22,401 bases of DNA from CAYYWV01 sp964475385 (GTDB lineage Bacteria > Pseudomonadota > Alphaproteobacteria > JAAXGF01), in assembly GCA_964475385.1 (NCBI GenBank), contig CAYYWV010000042.1, positions 1 to 22,401 of the forward strand, in the 5' to 3' direction. A program made the position numbers and the translations under genes. Every line of letters starts with the position of its first letter. The stretch's first letter is position 1. Below, piece by piece: positions 1 through 7,073 of the stretch. The notes beneath the pieces were generated by a model that was not told where the DNA came from, made no database searches, and worked only from the letters and a program-made list of their open reading frames with translations.

Positions 1-1
1 C

Positions 2-82
2 GATGCGCGGTTCGGCTTGGCAATCCCGCCGCTGCCGGGCAGAATGCGCCGCGTGAGCGGGAAGGCGGGCGCGCGAAGGTGA
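2..82 (+). CDS. C-terminal end of an unidentified upstream gene (partial)
   Basis: An open frame enters from the left edge and stops at TGA 80-82. It reads DARFGLAIPPLPGRMRR and then a short basic tail. Its stop overlaps the GTG start of the next gene in a GTGA arrangement (79-82), typical of translationally coupled genes in one operon. Only 26 residues are visible and none form a motif I recognise, so no function is assigned. The call rests on the open frame, plausible codon use and the coupled junction. It could be chance reading in GC-rich DNA. Confidence 0.45.
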   Translation, partial: DARFGLAIPPLPGRMRRVSGKAGARR

Positions 83-321
83 ACGAGACGGCCGATCTGG
101 CATCGCCCTGCATCGGCGTTTGCGCGCTCGACCCGGCGAGCGGGCTGTGCCGGGGCTGCTTTCGCACCCTCGACGAGATCGCCGCCTGGCAGGGCCTTTC
201 GCTTGCGGCCAAGCGCGCGCTGCTCGATCGCCTGCAAGAGCGTCGCGCCGCCGCCGGGCTTCCCGTCCGGCGCGCGACCCGCCGTCGCAGGAAGGCGTCT
301 CGCACGCAAACCGATTCTTAA
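79..321 (+). CDS. DUF1289 family small Cys-rich protein
   Basis: This 80-residue protein carries the DUF1289 signature near its N-terminus: SPCIGVCALDP, then GLCRGCFRTLDEIAAW, then a short helical stretch rich in Leu, Ala and Arg. Four cysteines in two pairs (CIGVC and CRGC) suggest a small metal site, which is inference; the biochemical role of the family is unknown. The C-terminus is a basic Arg/Lys tail. The start is a GTG at 79 that overlaps the stop of the gene before it, consistent with translational coupling. A homocysteine methyltransferase gene begins 24 bp downstream on the same strand, so the two may share a transcript. Confidence 0.9.
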   Translation: MNETADLASPCIGVCALDPASGLCRGCFRTLDEIAAWQGLSLAAKRALLDRLQERRAAAGLPVRRATRRRRKASRTQTDS

Positions 322-345
322 AACCCGAGGCGCGAAACTGAGCCG

Positions 346-1353
346 ATGTCCGACCTTCTGTCCCGTCTTCTCGCGCGCAAGCCCTATCTGGTCGCCGACG
401 GCGCCATGGGCACCAGCCTGTTCGCGCTGGGGCTCGAGACCGGCGGCTCGCCCGAGCTCTGGAACCTAGAGCGGCCCGATCGCGTCGCCTCGGTCCATCA
501 GGGCTTCATCGACGCCGGCGCCGATATCGTTCTGAGCAACAGCTTCGGCGGCAGCCGCTATCGGCTCAAGCTCCACGACGCGCAAGACCGGGTCGCCGAG
601 ATCAATCGCGCCGCCGCGCGCATCGCCCGCGCGGTCGCCGACGGCGCCGGGCGCGACGTGGTGGTGGCGGGCGACATGGGGCCGACGGGCGAGCTGTTCG
701 CGCCCCTCGGGCCGCTTTCCGTCGAGGAAGGCGCGGCCGCCTTCGCCGAGCAGGCCCGCGCGCTCGCCGACGGCGGGGCCGACGTGATCTGGATCGAGAC
801 CATGTCGTCGCGCGACGAGGTTCTGGCCGCGGTCGCCGGCGCGGCCGAGACCGGGCTTCCGATCGTTTGCACCATGACCTTCGATACCGCCGGGCGGACC
901 ATGATGGGAGTGACGCCCGAGGAGGCGGCGGCCTTCTGCCGCGGGCTCGACCCGGCGCCGGCGGCCTACGGCGCCAACTGCGGCAACGGGCCGGCCGAGC
1001 TGATCAACGCCCTGATCGGGATTGCGCGCGTCGCCGACGAGGACGACGTTCTCGTCGCCAAGGGGAACTGCGGCGTTCCCGATTACGTCGAGGGCAAGAT
1101 CTGTTACTCGGGCACGCCCGAGATCATGGCGCGCTATGGCCGAATGGCGCTCGATGCGGGCGCGCGCATCGTCGGCGCCTGCTGCGGCTCGACGCCGGTT
1201 CACCTTCGCGCCATGGCCAAGGCGATGGCCTCCCACGTCCCTGGAGACCGTCCCGACCTCGACCGGATCGAGACCGAGCTCGGACCGGTCTCTCTCGCCG
1301 CCGGCCCTCGGCATCCCCGTCGTTCCGGCGGCCGCCGCCGGCGCGGCCGGTAA
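346..1353 (+). CDS. bmt: Betaine/homocysteine S-methyltransferase family protein
   Basis: This 335-residue enzyme belongs to the homocysteine-binding (Hcy) TIM-barrel family, which transfers a methyl group from betaine or a related donor to homocysteine to make methionine. The N-terminus has DGAMGTSLF and ELWN. The zinc site is complete: GANCGNG with Cys212, and GACCGST with Cys279 and Cys280. Overall it resembles the alphaproteobacterial betaine-homocysteine methyltransferases more than MetH, because no cobalamin or folate domain follows. The last ~15 residues are an Arg/Gly-rich tail outside the barrel. It follows the DUF1289 gene by 24 bp and converges on the DUF6166 gene, with only 5 bp between stops. 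The methyl donor (betaine, S-methylmethionine or another) cannot be fixed from sequence alone, so the symbol is tentative. Confidence 0.85.
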   Translation: MSDLLSRLLARKPYLVADGAMGTSLFALGLETGGSPELWNLERPDRVASVHQGFIDAGADIVLSNSFGGSRYRLKLHDAQDRVAEINRAAARIARAVADGAGRDVVVAGDMGPTGELFAPLGPLSVEEGAAAFAEQARALADGGADVIWIETMSSRDEVLAAVAGAAETGLPIVCTMTFDTAGRTMMGVTPEEAAAFCRGLDPAPAAYGANCGNGPAELINALIGIARVADEDDVLVAKGNCGVPDYVEGKICYSGTPEIMARYGRMALDAGARIVGACCGSTPVHLRAMAKAMASHVPGDRPDLDRIETELGPVSLAAGPRHPRRSGGRRRRGR

Positions 1354-1358
1354 GGGGC

Positions 1359-1706
1359 CTAGCGAATGCCGCGGACCCGATTGAGAAGCGTCGCGAGGTC
1401 CATCGGCACCACCGCGACCTGATCGATCGCCCGCTGGATCGCATCCGCGGTCAAGGTCCACTCGTCGCTCTTGAGCTCGGCGATCACGGTTTCGGCGAAC
1501 ACGCGGTGATAGTCGAGCGCCCGGGTCGAATCGCCGAAATGCTCGGCCAGGATGGCGAGCGCGAGCTGGCGGGGGCCCGTCCCGTCATAGCCCCACTCGA
1601 AGCTTCCCTCGGAGTAGCGCCGAAGATCGTGGCGAGGATCGAGCGGCGCGCCATCGACCGTGACCAGGCAGCCCTCTGCGCCCCGTAGGCCCTTGTAAGT
1701 TTTCAT
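1359..1706 (-). CDS. DUF6166 domain protein
   Basis: This 115-residue protein begins MKTYKGLRGAEGCLVTVDG and continues with PLDPRHDLR, FEWGYDGTGPRQLALAILAEHFGD and WTLTADAI, the pattern of the DUF6166 family. No biochemical function is established for that family that I can name. The frame is open for 33 more codons upstream, but the ATG at 1706 is preferred. It is preceded by a purine-rich AGGAAGGAAAG Shine-Dalgarno region, and the conserved family sequence starts there. The gene is transcribed away from the large kinase gene across a 236-245 bp divergent region and converges on the methyltransferase gene. Confidence 0.85.
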   Translation of the reverse strand: MKTYKGLRGAEGCLVTVDGAPLDPRHDLRRYSEGSFEWGYDGTGPRQLALAILAEHFGDSTRALDYHRVFAETVIAELKSDEWTLTADAIQRAIDQVAVVPMDLATLLNRVRGIR

Positions 1707-1777
1707 CGCGCTTTCCTTCCTCGCCGCCCGTCCCGGGTTTCCGCGGGGCCGGCTGCCCACCATTATCGCGGGCTTCG

Positions 1778-1792
1778 TTAACCGAACCTTAG
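1778..1792. promoter_or_regulatory. CtrA-like box (TTAA-N7-TTAG)
   Basis: The sequence TTAA, seven bases, TTAG lies in the divergent region between the DUF6166 gene and the kinase gene. Read on the other strand it is CTAA-N7-TTAAC. The full consensus for the alphaproteobacterial cell-cycle regulator CtrA is TTAA-N7-TTAA(C), so this is one mismatch away. It is a candidate only. The downstream kinase is of the PleC/DivJ type, which works upstream of CtrA in related bacteria. Confidence 0.3.
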
Positions 1793-1799
1793 CCGGTCG

Positions 1800-1813
1800 G
1801 GTCAATCCTGACC
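1800..1813. promoter_or_regulatory. Inverted repeat GGTCA-N4-TGACC
   Basis: A perfect 5-bp inverted repeat, GGTCA ATCC TGACC, lies between the divergent DUF6166 and kinase genes, 8 bp downstream of the CtrA-like box. It has the size of a dimeric regulator site, but no specific regulator is suggested. Chance occurrence is possible. Confidence 0.2.
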
Positions 1814-1931
1814 GCTGGCGCGGCTTGGCGGGGGCTGCCCCGCCCCCGGGTCAGGCGTCCGGAGGACGTGACTCGCTAGCCGGAAAAACCAGGCCCGCGA
1901 GGCGAGACGAAGACGAGTGAAAGGAGTCACG

Positions 1932-1955
1932 GTGTCCGGATCGTGCCCTCGATGA
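1932..1955 (+). CDS. Possible 7-codon leader ORF coupled to the kinase start
   Basis: A good Shine-Dalgarno sequence, AAAGGAG at 1920-1926, sits 5 nt before GTG 1932. This opens a 7-codon frame (reads MSGSCPR) ending at TGA 1953-1955. That stop overlaps the ATG at 1952 of the kinase in an ATGA junction. The kinase itself has no ribosome-binding site at normal spacing from either GTG 1943 or ATG 1952, so its translation may depend on termination of this leader. This is inference from spacing only. Confidence 0.35.
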   Translation: MSGSCPR

Positions 1956-4900
1956 AGCCCCCATCTTTCCAGAGATCCGATCTCCGATTGTTCGCGCTGC
2001 TCGGGCTCATCTGCGCGGCCGGCATCATTGCGGCGATCGTGATTACCGCGCGCGCCCGCGACGAGCTTCTGCGCGGCGAAGCGACGAATGCCGCGCTCGT
2101 GTGGGGGCAGTCGCTCAAGGCCCACCTCGACGACCTCGAGACCATTCTCGCTTCGGGGCGGGTCTCTCCGCGCTCCGCCGCCATGCTCCGGCTGGCGACC
2201 GAGCTTGGACAGGTCTATCGCTATCGCATTCACGACGCCCGGGGCAGGGTGGTGTTTTCGAGCGATCCCGCCGAGACCGACCGCAAGATCGAAAAAAAGG
2301 TCGCGGCCATCATCGCCGCGTCCAAGCCTTACGTTAATGTGGGCGCGGGCGACGGCGCCAAGGGCGAGCCTTCCGTTTACGCCGAAGCCTACGTGCCGGT
2401 GTCCGCGGGTTCGTATCGCGGCGCGATCGAAGTCTATGTCGACGTGGCCTCGATGGCGGCGCGGATCGCGCGCAACTCCAGGCTCCTGCTCGCCGTCCTC
2501 ATTGCCGCGATGCTGGGAACGGCGGCGGTTGTCGCGGTGGTGGTCCAGCGCAATTTCCGGCGCCGCGGCCAGGACATCGCGCGTCTCGAAAAAGCCGAAA
2601 GGGCGGCCCGCGAGGTCCGCGACCAGCTCGAGGACGCGGTCGCCGCGCTCGCCAGCGGCTTCGCGCTCTACGACGCCGACGACCGCCTCGTGCTGTGCAA
2701 CGAGAAATACCGAGAGTTCTTTCCCGAGATCAGAGATCTTCTCGCGCCGGGGGCCCGGTTCGAAGACCTTCTCCGCCAGCTTGCGAAAAGCGGAAACGTT
2801 CCCGGCGGCGTCGAGAACGCCGAGCTCTGGATTCGCGAACGTCTCGCCTCGCACCGCAACCCGCCCAACGCCTTCGAGCGGCCGCTTCCGGGCGACCGTT
2901 GGCTGTTGGTCAGAGAACATCCGACCCGCGCCGGCGGCGTGGTTCTGGTGTGCGACGACATTACCGAGCACAAGCGCCGCGAAAGCGACCTCGCGGCCCG
3001 CGCCCGTCAGCAGACGATCGCCGCCGAACTGGCCCAGATCGCGCTCGCGGGCGCCTCGCTCGAGACCGTCTTCGACGAGACCGTCAAGGTGGTCGCCGAG
3101 GCGTTGGGCGTGGAGTTCGCCGAACTCCTCGCGCACGATCCCGCCGATCAAGCTCTGGTCGTCCAGGCGGGAACGGGCTGGCGCGAAGGCGTTGTCGGCG
3201 CGAGCCTGACCGATGCGGCCTCGACTCCGGCCGGCCGCGCGCTTGCGCTCTGTCGTCCGGTGATGGTCGAGAACCTGGCCGAGGACGTGCGCTTCGACGG
3301 CCCGCCCCATCTGTTCGATCACGGGATCGTCAGCGGCGTGAACGTCGTCGTTCTCGGCGACGAAGGGCCTTACGGCGTGCTCGGCGTGTATGCGCGAACG
3401 CCGCGCTCCTTCACGACCGAGGAAGCGGCTTTTCTCCGTACGATCGCAAACGTCGTGGCGATCGCCGTGCGTCGCTGCGCGGCCGAGGTCGCCGAACGCG
3501 CGATCCGGCGTCGGTTCCAAGCGGTGGCCGAGGCGGCGTCGGACTGGATCTGGCAGCTCGACCGCGATCTCCGCTTTCGCTACCTTTCGGATCGCTATTT
3601 CAAGATCTCGAAGCTTTCGCCCGAGAACATCCTCGGCCTGACCCCTCAAGAGATCGCCGAGAAGGACCGCGAAGGCAACGACTGGTCCGCCCTGATGGCG
3701 GCGTTCGCGGAGCGGCGAAGCTTCCGCGATCTCGAATTCCGGCGCACGTTCCGCGACGGCAAGGTCCACTGGATCCGGCTCAGCGGCCGGCCATTGTTCG
3801 ACGACGCGGGCGACTTCGACGGCTTCGTCGGCACCGGAACCGACGTGACCGCCCAGCGCGCCGCCGAGGCCGAGGCCCGCAACGCCCGCCAGCAGCTTCT
3901 CGACGCGATCGAGGCGATCCCCGACGGCTTCGCGATCTGGGACCGGGACGACCGGCTGGTGCTCGCCAACAGCCGCTGCGCCGAGCTGTTCCCCGGCCTG
4001 GACGACGTACTGATACCGGGCACGTCTTTCGAGACCTTCCTAAGGGTCGCCTCGGAGCGGGCGCTCTGTTGCACCGACATGGCGAAAATGGAGGAGCGGC
4101 TCGCGCTCCATCGCAAGGCCGAAGGCGCATTCGAAGAGCAGGTTCGCGACGGACGATGGCTGAGGATCAGAGAGCGGCGCACGAGCGACGGCGGCACCGT
4201 GGTCGTGTGGTCCGACATCACGGCGCTGAAGGAGCGCGAGGCCGCGCTTCGCGAAAGCCGCCAGACCCTGGAAGCGGTGATCGATTCGATTCCCGCGATC
4301 GTCAACACCAAGGATCTCAATAGCCGTTATGTGATGATGAACGGCTATCAGGCGACGCTCTACGGCATCTCGCCCGAACAGGCGGTGGGCCGCACGGCGG
4401 CGGAGATTCTCGGCGACGACTACGGCGCGTATACCGCCGCGCTCGACCAGAAGGTGATCGAGAGCGGCGAGGCTTTGCCTTACTTCGAGGAATCCTACCC
4501 CGACGCTTTCGGCGTCTGGCACACGTGGCTGACCACCAAGGTGCCGCTTCACGACAGCAGCGGGCGAATTACGAACATCGTCACCGTCTCTCTCGACATC
4601 ACCGAGCGCAAACGCGCCGAAGAGGCGCTGCGCGAAAGCGAGCGCCACGCCGCCCAGGCCCGCCAGCAGCTTCTCGATGCGATCGAAAGCCTGACCGAGG
4701 CCTTCGCCCTGTTCGACGCCGAGGACCGGCTGGTCGTGTGCAACCGGCGTTACCGCGACCTGTTCGGCGAACATACGGACATCGCCCAGCCCGGCAAGAC
4801 CTTCGAGACGATCCTCCGCGAGGCGGTCGCGCGCGGGTTGATCGCCGAAGCCCAGAACCAGGATGACGCATGGGTTCGCGAGCGTCTGTTCCATCACCGA

Positions 4901-6169
4901 AACCCGTGCGAATCTCAAGAAATGCTGCTGGCCGACGGCCGTTGGTTGAGGGTCAGCGAGCGGCGGACCGCCGACGGCGGTGTGGTTGGGGTGCGCACCG
5001 ACATCACCGAGATCAAGCGCCGCGAACAAGAGCTCGCCCACAAAACGGCCCAGCTCGAGGTGACCTTCGCCAACATCGACCAGGGAATCAGCCTCGTCGA
5101 TTCCGAGCTTCGGGTTGTCGCGTTCAACGACCGTTTTCTCGACCTTCTCGATTTCCCACGCGACCGATTCCACGAAGGCGATCCGTTCGAGGCGTTTATC
5201 CGGTTCAACGCCGAGCGCGGCGAGTACGGCCCCGGCGACGTGGACGAGCAGGTGCGCGAGCGGGTCGAGCTCGCCAAGCGCTTCGAGCCCCACCGGTTCG
5301 AGCGCGTCCGCCCCGACGGCACGGTGCTCGAGATCATCGGCAAGCCGCTGCCGGGGGGCGGTCTGGTGACGACGTACACCGATGTCACCGCCCACAAGCG
5401 CGCCGAGGCGGAGCTGATGGCCGCCAAAGAGCAGGCCGAGCTCGCCAACCGGGCCAAGTCCGAGTTCCTCGCCAATATGAGCCACGAGCTGCGCACGCCC
5501 TTGAACGCGATCATCGGGTTTTCGGAGCTGATCGAAAGCCAGACCTTCGGCCCGGTCGGCAACGCGAAGTACCTGGAATACGTTCACGACATCAACGTCT
5601 CGGGCCAGCATCTCCTCGAGCTCATCAACGATATTCTCGATCTGTCGAAGGTCGAGGCGGGCAAGCTCGAGCTTTACGAAGAAGAGGTCGAGGTCGCCGA
5701 GGCGATCGAGGCTTGCCTTACGTTGGTGCGCGAACGCGCCGAAGAGGCCGGAATCGCCATCGAACGCCGGATTCCGGCGACGCTGCCCAAACTCTATGCC
5801 GACGAGCGCAAGCTCAAGCAGATCTTGCTCAACCTTCTGACCAACGCGATCAAGTTCACGCCCGCGGGCGGGCGCGTCACCCTTCAGGTCGCCACCGGAC
5901 CGCGCCGGGGCTTCGTCATCAAGGTCTCGGACACCGGGATCGGCATCGCGCCCGAAGACATCGAGCGCGCGCTCGCCCCCTTCGGCCAGGTCGACAGCGC
6001 CATTAACCGCCGGTTCGACGGCACCGGCCTCGGCCTGCCGCTCACGCGGGCGCTGGTCGAGCTCCACGGGGGCGACTTCATGCTCGAAAGCGAGGTCGGC
6101 GTCGGCACCACGGTGACCGTCCGCTTCCCGCCCCGGCGGATCGTCTCGAAGGCGGCCGGCGCCGCCTGA
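1952..6169 (+). CDS. Membrane multi-PAS/GAF sensor histidine kinase, PleC/DivJ-like core
   Basis: A very large orphan sensor kinase of 1405 residues from ATG 1952; residue numbers below count from an alternative GTG at 1943. Two membrane helices (about 15-37 and 182-205) flank a ~145-residue extracytoplasmic sensor. Then come a PAS-7-like domain (228-340), a GAF domain (355-516), and five more PAS-type domains at about 525-641, 650-766, 776-896, 910-1029 and 1038-1158. Several end in the DIT-x-x-KRRE type linker. The HisKA domain has SHELRTPLNAIIGFSE with phospho-acceptor His1181. The ATPase domain has LLTNAIKF, DTGIGI and GTGLGLPL, so all catalytic boxes are present. The kinase core resembles alphaproteobacterial PleC/DivJ kinases, which act on DivK. 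There is no receiver domain and no response regulator gene beside it. Its 3' end overlaps prmA by 92 bp on the opposite strand. Ligands are unknown. Confidence 0.92.
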   Translation: MKPPSFQRSDLRLFALLGLICAAGIIAAIVITARARDELLRGEATNAALVWGQSLKAHLDDLETILASGRVSPRSAAMLRLATELGQVYRYRIHDARGRVVFSSDPAETDRKIEKKVAAIIAASKPYVNVGAGDGAKGEPSVYAEAYVPVSAGSYRGAIEVYVDVASMAARIARNSRLLLAVLIAAMLGTAAVVAVVVQRNFRRRGQDIARLEKAERAAREVRDQLEDAVAALASGFALYDADDRLVLCNEKYREFFPEIRDLLAPGARFEDLLRQLAKSGNVPGGVENAELWIRERLASHRNPPNAFERPLPGDRWLLVREHPTRAGGVVLVCDDITEHKRRESDLAARARQQTIAAELAQIALAGASLETVFDETVKVVAEALGVEFAELLAHDPADQALVVQAGTGWREGVVGASLTDAASTPAGRALALCRPVMVENLAEDVRFDGPPHLFDHGIVSGVNVVVLGDEGPYGVLGVYARTPRSFTTEEAAFLRTIANVVAIAVRRCAAEVAERAIRRRFQAVAEAASDWIWQLDRDLRFRYLSDRYFKISKLSPENILGLTPQEIAEKDREGNDWSALMAAFAERRSFRDLEFRRTFRDGKVHWIRLSGRPLFDDAGDFDGFVGTGTDVTAQRAAEAEARNARQQLLDAIEAIPDGFAIWDRDDRLVLANSRCAELFPGLDDVLIPGTSFETFLRVASERALCCTDMAKMEERLALHRKAEGAFEEQVRDGRWLRIRERRTSDGGTVVVWSDITALKEREAALRESRQTLEAVIDSIPAIVNTKDLNSRYVMMNGYQATLYGISPEQAVGRTAAEILGDDYGAYTAALDQKVIESGEALPYFEESYPDAFGVWHTWLTTKVPLHDSSGRITNIVTVSLDITERKRAEEALRESERHAAQARQQLLDAIESLTEAFALFDAEDRLVVCNRRYRDLFGEHTDIAQPGKTFETILREAVARGLIAEAQNQDDAWVRERLFHHRNPCESQEMLLADGRWLRVSERRTADGGVVGVRTDITEIKRREQELAHKTAQLEVTFANIDQGISLVDSELRVVAFNDRFLDLLDFPRDRFHEGDPFEAFIRFNAERGEYGPGDVDEQVRERVELAKRFEPHRFERVRPDGTVLEIIGKPLPGGGLVTTYTDVTAHKRAEAELMAAKEQAELANRAKSEFLANMSHELRTPLNAIIGFSELIESQTFGPVGNAKYLEYVHDINVSGQHLLELINDILDLSKVEAGKLELYEEEVEVAEAIEACLTLVRERAEEAGIAIERRIPATLPKLYADERKLKQILLNLLTNAIKFTPAGGRVTLQVATGPRRGFVIKVSDTGIGIAPEDIERALAPFGQVDSAINRRFDGTGLGLPLTRALVELHGGDFMLESEVGVGTTVTVRFPPRRIVSKAAGAA
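3884..3912 (+). repeat. Intragenic repeat in kinase gene, copy 1
   Basis: These 29 nt match 4658-4686 with a single C/T difference and encode ARQQLLDAIE at the start of a PAS domain. The copies are 774 nt (258 codons) apart, pointing to duplication of a two-PAS block. Confidence 0.7.
4658..4686 (+). repeat. Intragenic repeat in kinase gene, copy 2
   Basis: Second copy of the 29-nt sequence at 3884-3912, again at the start of a PAS-7-like domain in the kinase gene. Confidence 0.7.
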
Positions 6170-7073
6170 CCGGCGGGGCGGCCATCTCTCGCATCCCGCG
6201 AAGCACCAATGTGCGCCAGTTGCCGAGCGCGATGCGGCAGGCGAGGCGCAGCCCGCGCGCGCGGTAGGCGGCGAGCACCGCGCGTTCCTGACGCGCGATG
6301 AGTCCCGACAGCACGACCCGGCCGCCGGGCGCGAGATGGCGGACGACGGCGGGCGCGAGCGCGATCAACGGCCCGGCCAGGATGTTGGCGACGATCAGAT
6401 CGTAAGGCGCGCCCCGCGCCAGCGCCGGGTTGCGAAAGCCGTCCGAGAAGACCGTCGCGATCCGATCGCCCACCCGGTTATGGTCCGCGTTCTCGCGCGC
6501 CGTCGCGACCGCTCGCGGGTCGACGTCGGCGGCGATCACCCGCGCCCGCCAGACCTTGGCCGCCGCGATGGCGAGGATGCCCGAGCCGCAGCCGAGGTCG
6601 AGCACATGCCTAGGCGTCATCCTTCGCGCCAGACGGTCGATCGCGATCAGGCAGCCGCGGGTGCTCTCATGCGCGCCCGAGCCGAAGGCGAGGCCGGCGT
6701 CGATCTCGATATCGACCGGGCCGCGCGGGGCGAGGTGCGCGCCGTGAACGAAGAACCGGCCGATCCGCAAGGGCGGGAGGGCGGTCCGCGTCGCCGCCAG
6801 CCAGTCGGTCTCGGCGATGGGCTCGATCGCCACCGCCGGCGCGGCCGCGCCGAGCGCCGCCGCCATCACCGCGAGCCGCGCCTCGATGGCCGCCCGGTCG
6901 GGCCGGCCGGGGACGATGGCGCTCACCTGCCAGGGGCCGCCGGGTTGGGTCTCGAAGGTCGCGACCGCCGAGGCCCCGTCCTCGACCGCGGCCGCGAAGG
7001 CGTCGCGCTGGTCCGCCGGCGCGACGAAGGAGACGCGCCACAGGAGAGCGGGCGTCGCATCGGGCGTTCCCAT
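6078..7073 (-). CDS. prmA: Ribosomal protein L11 methyltransferase PrmA
   Basis: PrmA trimethylates ribosomal protein L11 using S-adenosylmethionine. The 331-residue product has an N-terminal substrate-binding part, the inter-domain segment FGSGAHESTRGCL, the SAM-binding motif LDLGCGSGILAIAAAK, and the catalytic-region motif NILAGPL. The family's usual end falls at WRTLVLR, near residue 292. The remaining 39 residues, rich in Arg, Pro and Ser, are read antisense through the 3' end of the kinase gene, because the first in-frame stop is at 6078. The ATG overlaps the uvrD stop by one base (TGATG at 7071-7075), so translation is probably coupled to uvrD. Confidence 0.93.
   Translation of the reverse strand: MGTPDATPALLWRVSFVAPADQRDAFAAAVEDGASAVATFETQPGGPWQVSAIVPGRPDRAAIEARLAVMAAALGAAAPAVAIEPIAETDWLAATRTALPPLRIGRFFVHGAHLAPRGPVDIEIDAGLAFGSGAHESTRGCLIAIDRLARRMTPRHVLDLGCGSGILAIAAAKVWRARVIAADVDPRAVATARENADHNRVGDRIATVFSDGFRNPALARGAPYDLIVANILAGPLIALAPAVVRHLAPGGRVVLSGLIARQERAVLAAYRARGLRLACRIALGNWRTLVLRGMREMAAPPVRRRRPPSRRSAGAGSGRSPWCRRRPRFRA

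Noticed and set aside
322..345. SAM or SAH riboswitch before the homocysteine methyltransferase
   Set aside because: Only 24 bp separate it from the previous gene, too short for any known riboswitch of that kind.
1802..6067. Long minus-strand open frames (1802-3769 and 4040-6067) opposite the kinase gene
   Set aside because: They lack any recognisable fold, while the plus strand encodes a full series of PAS, GAF and kinase domains.
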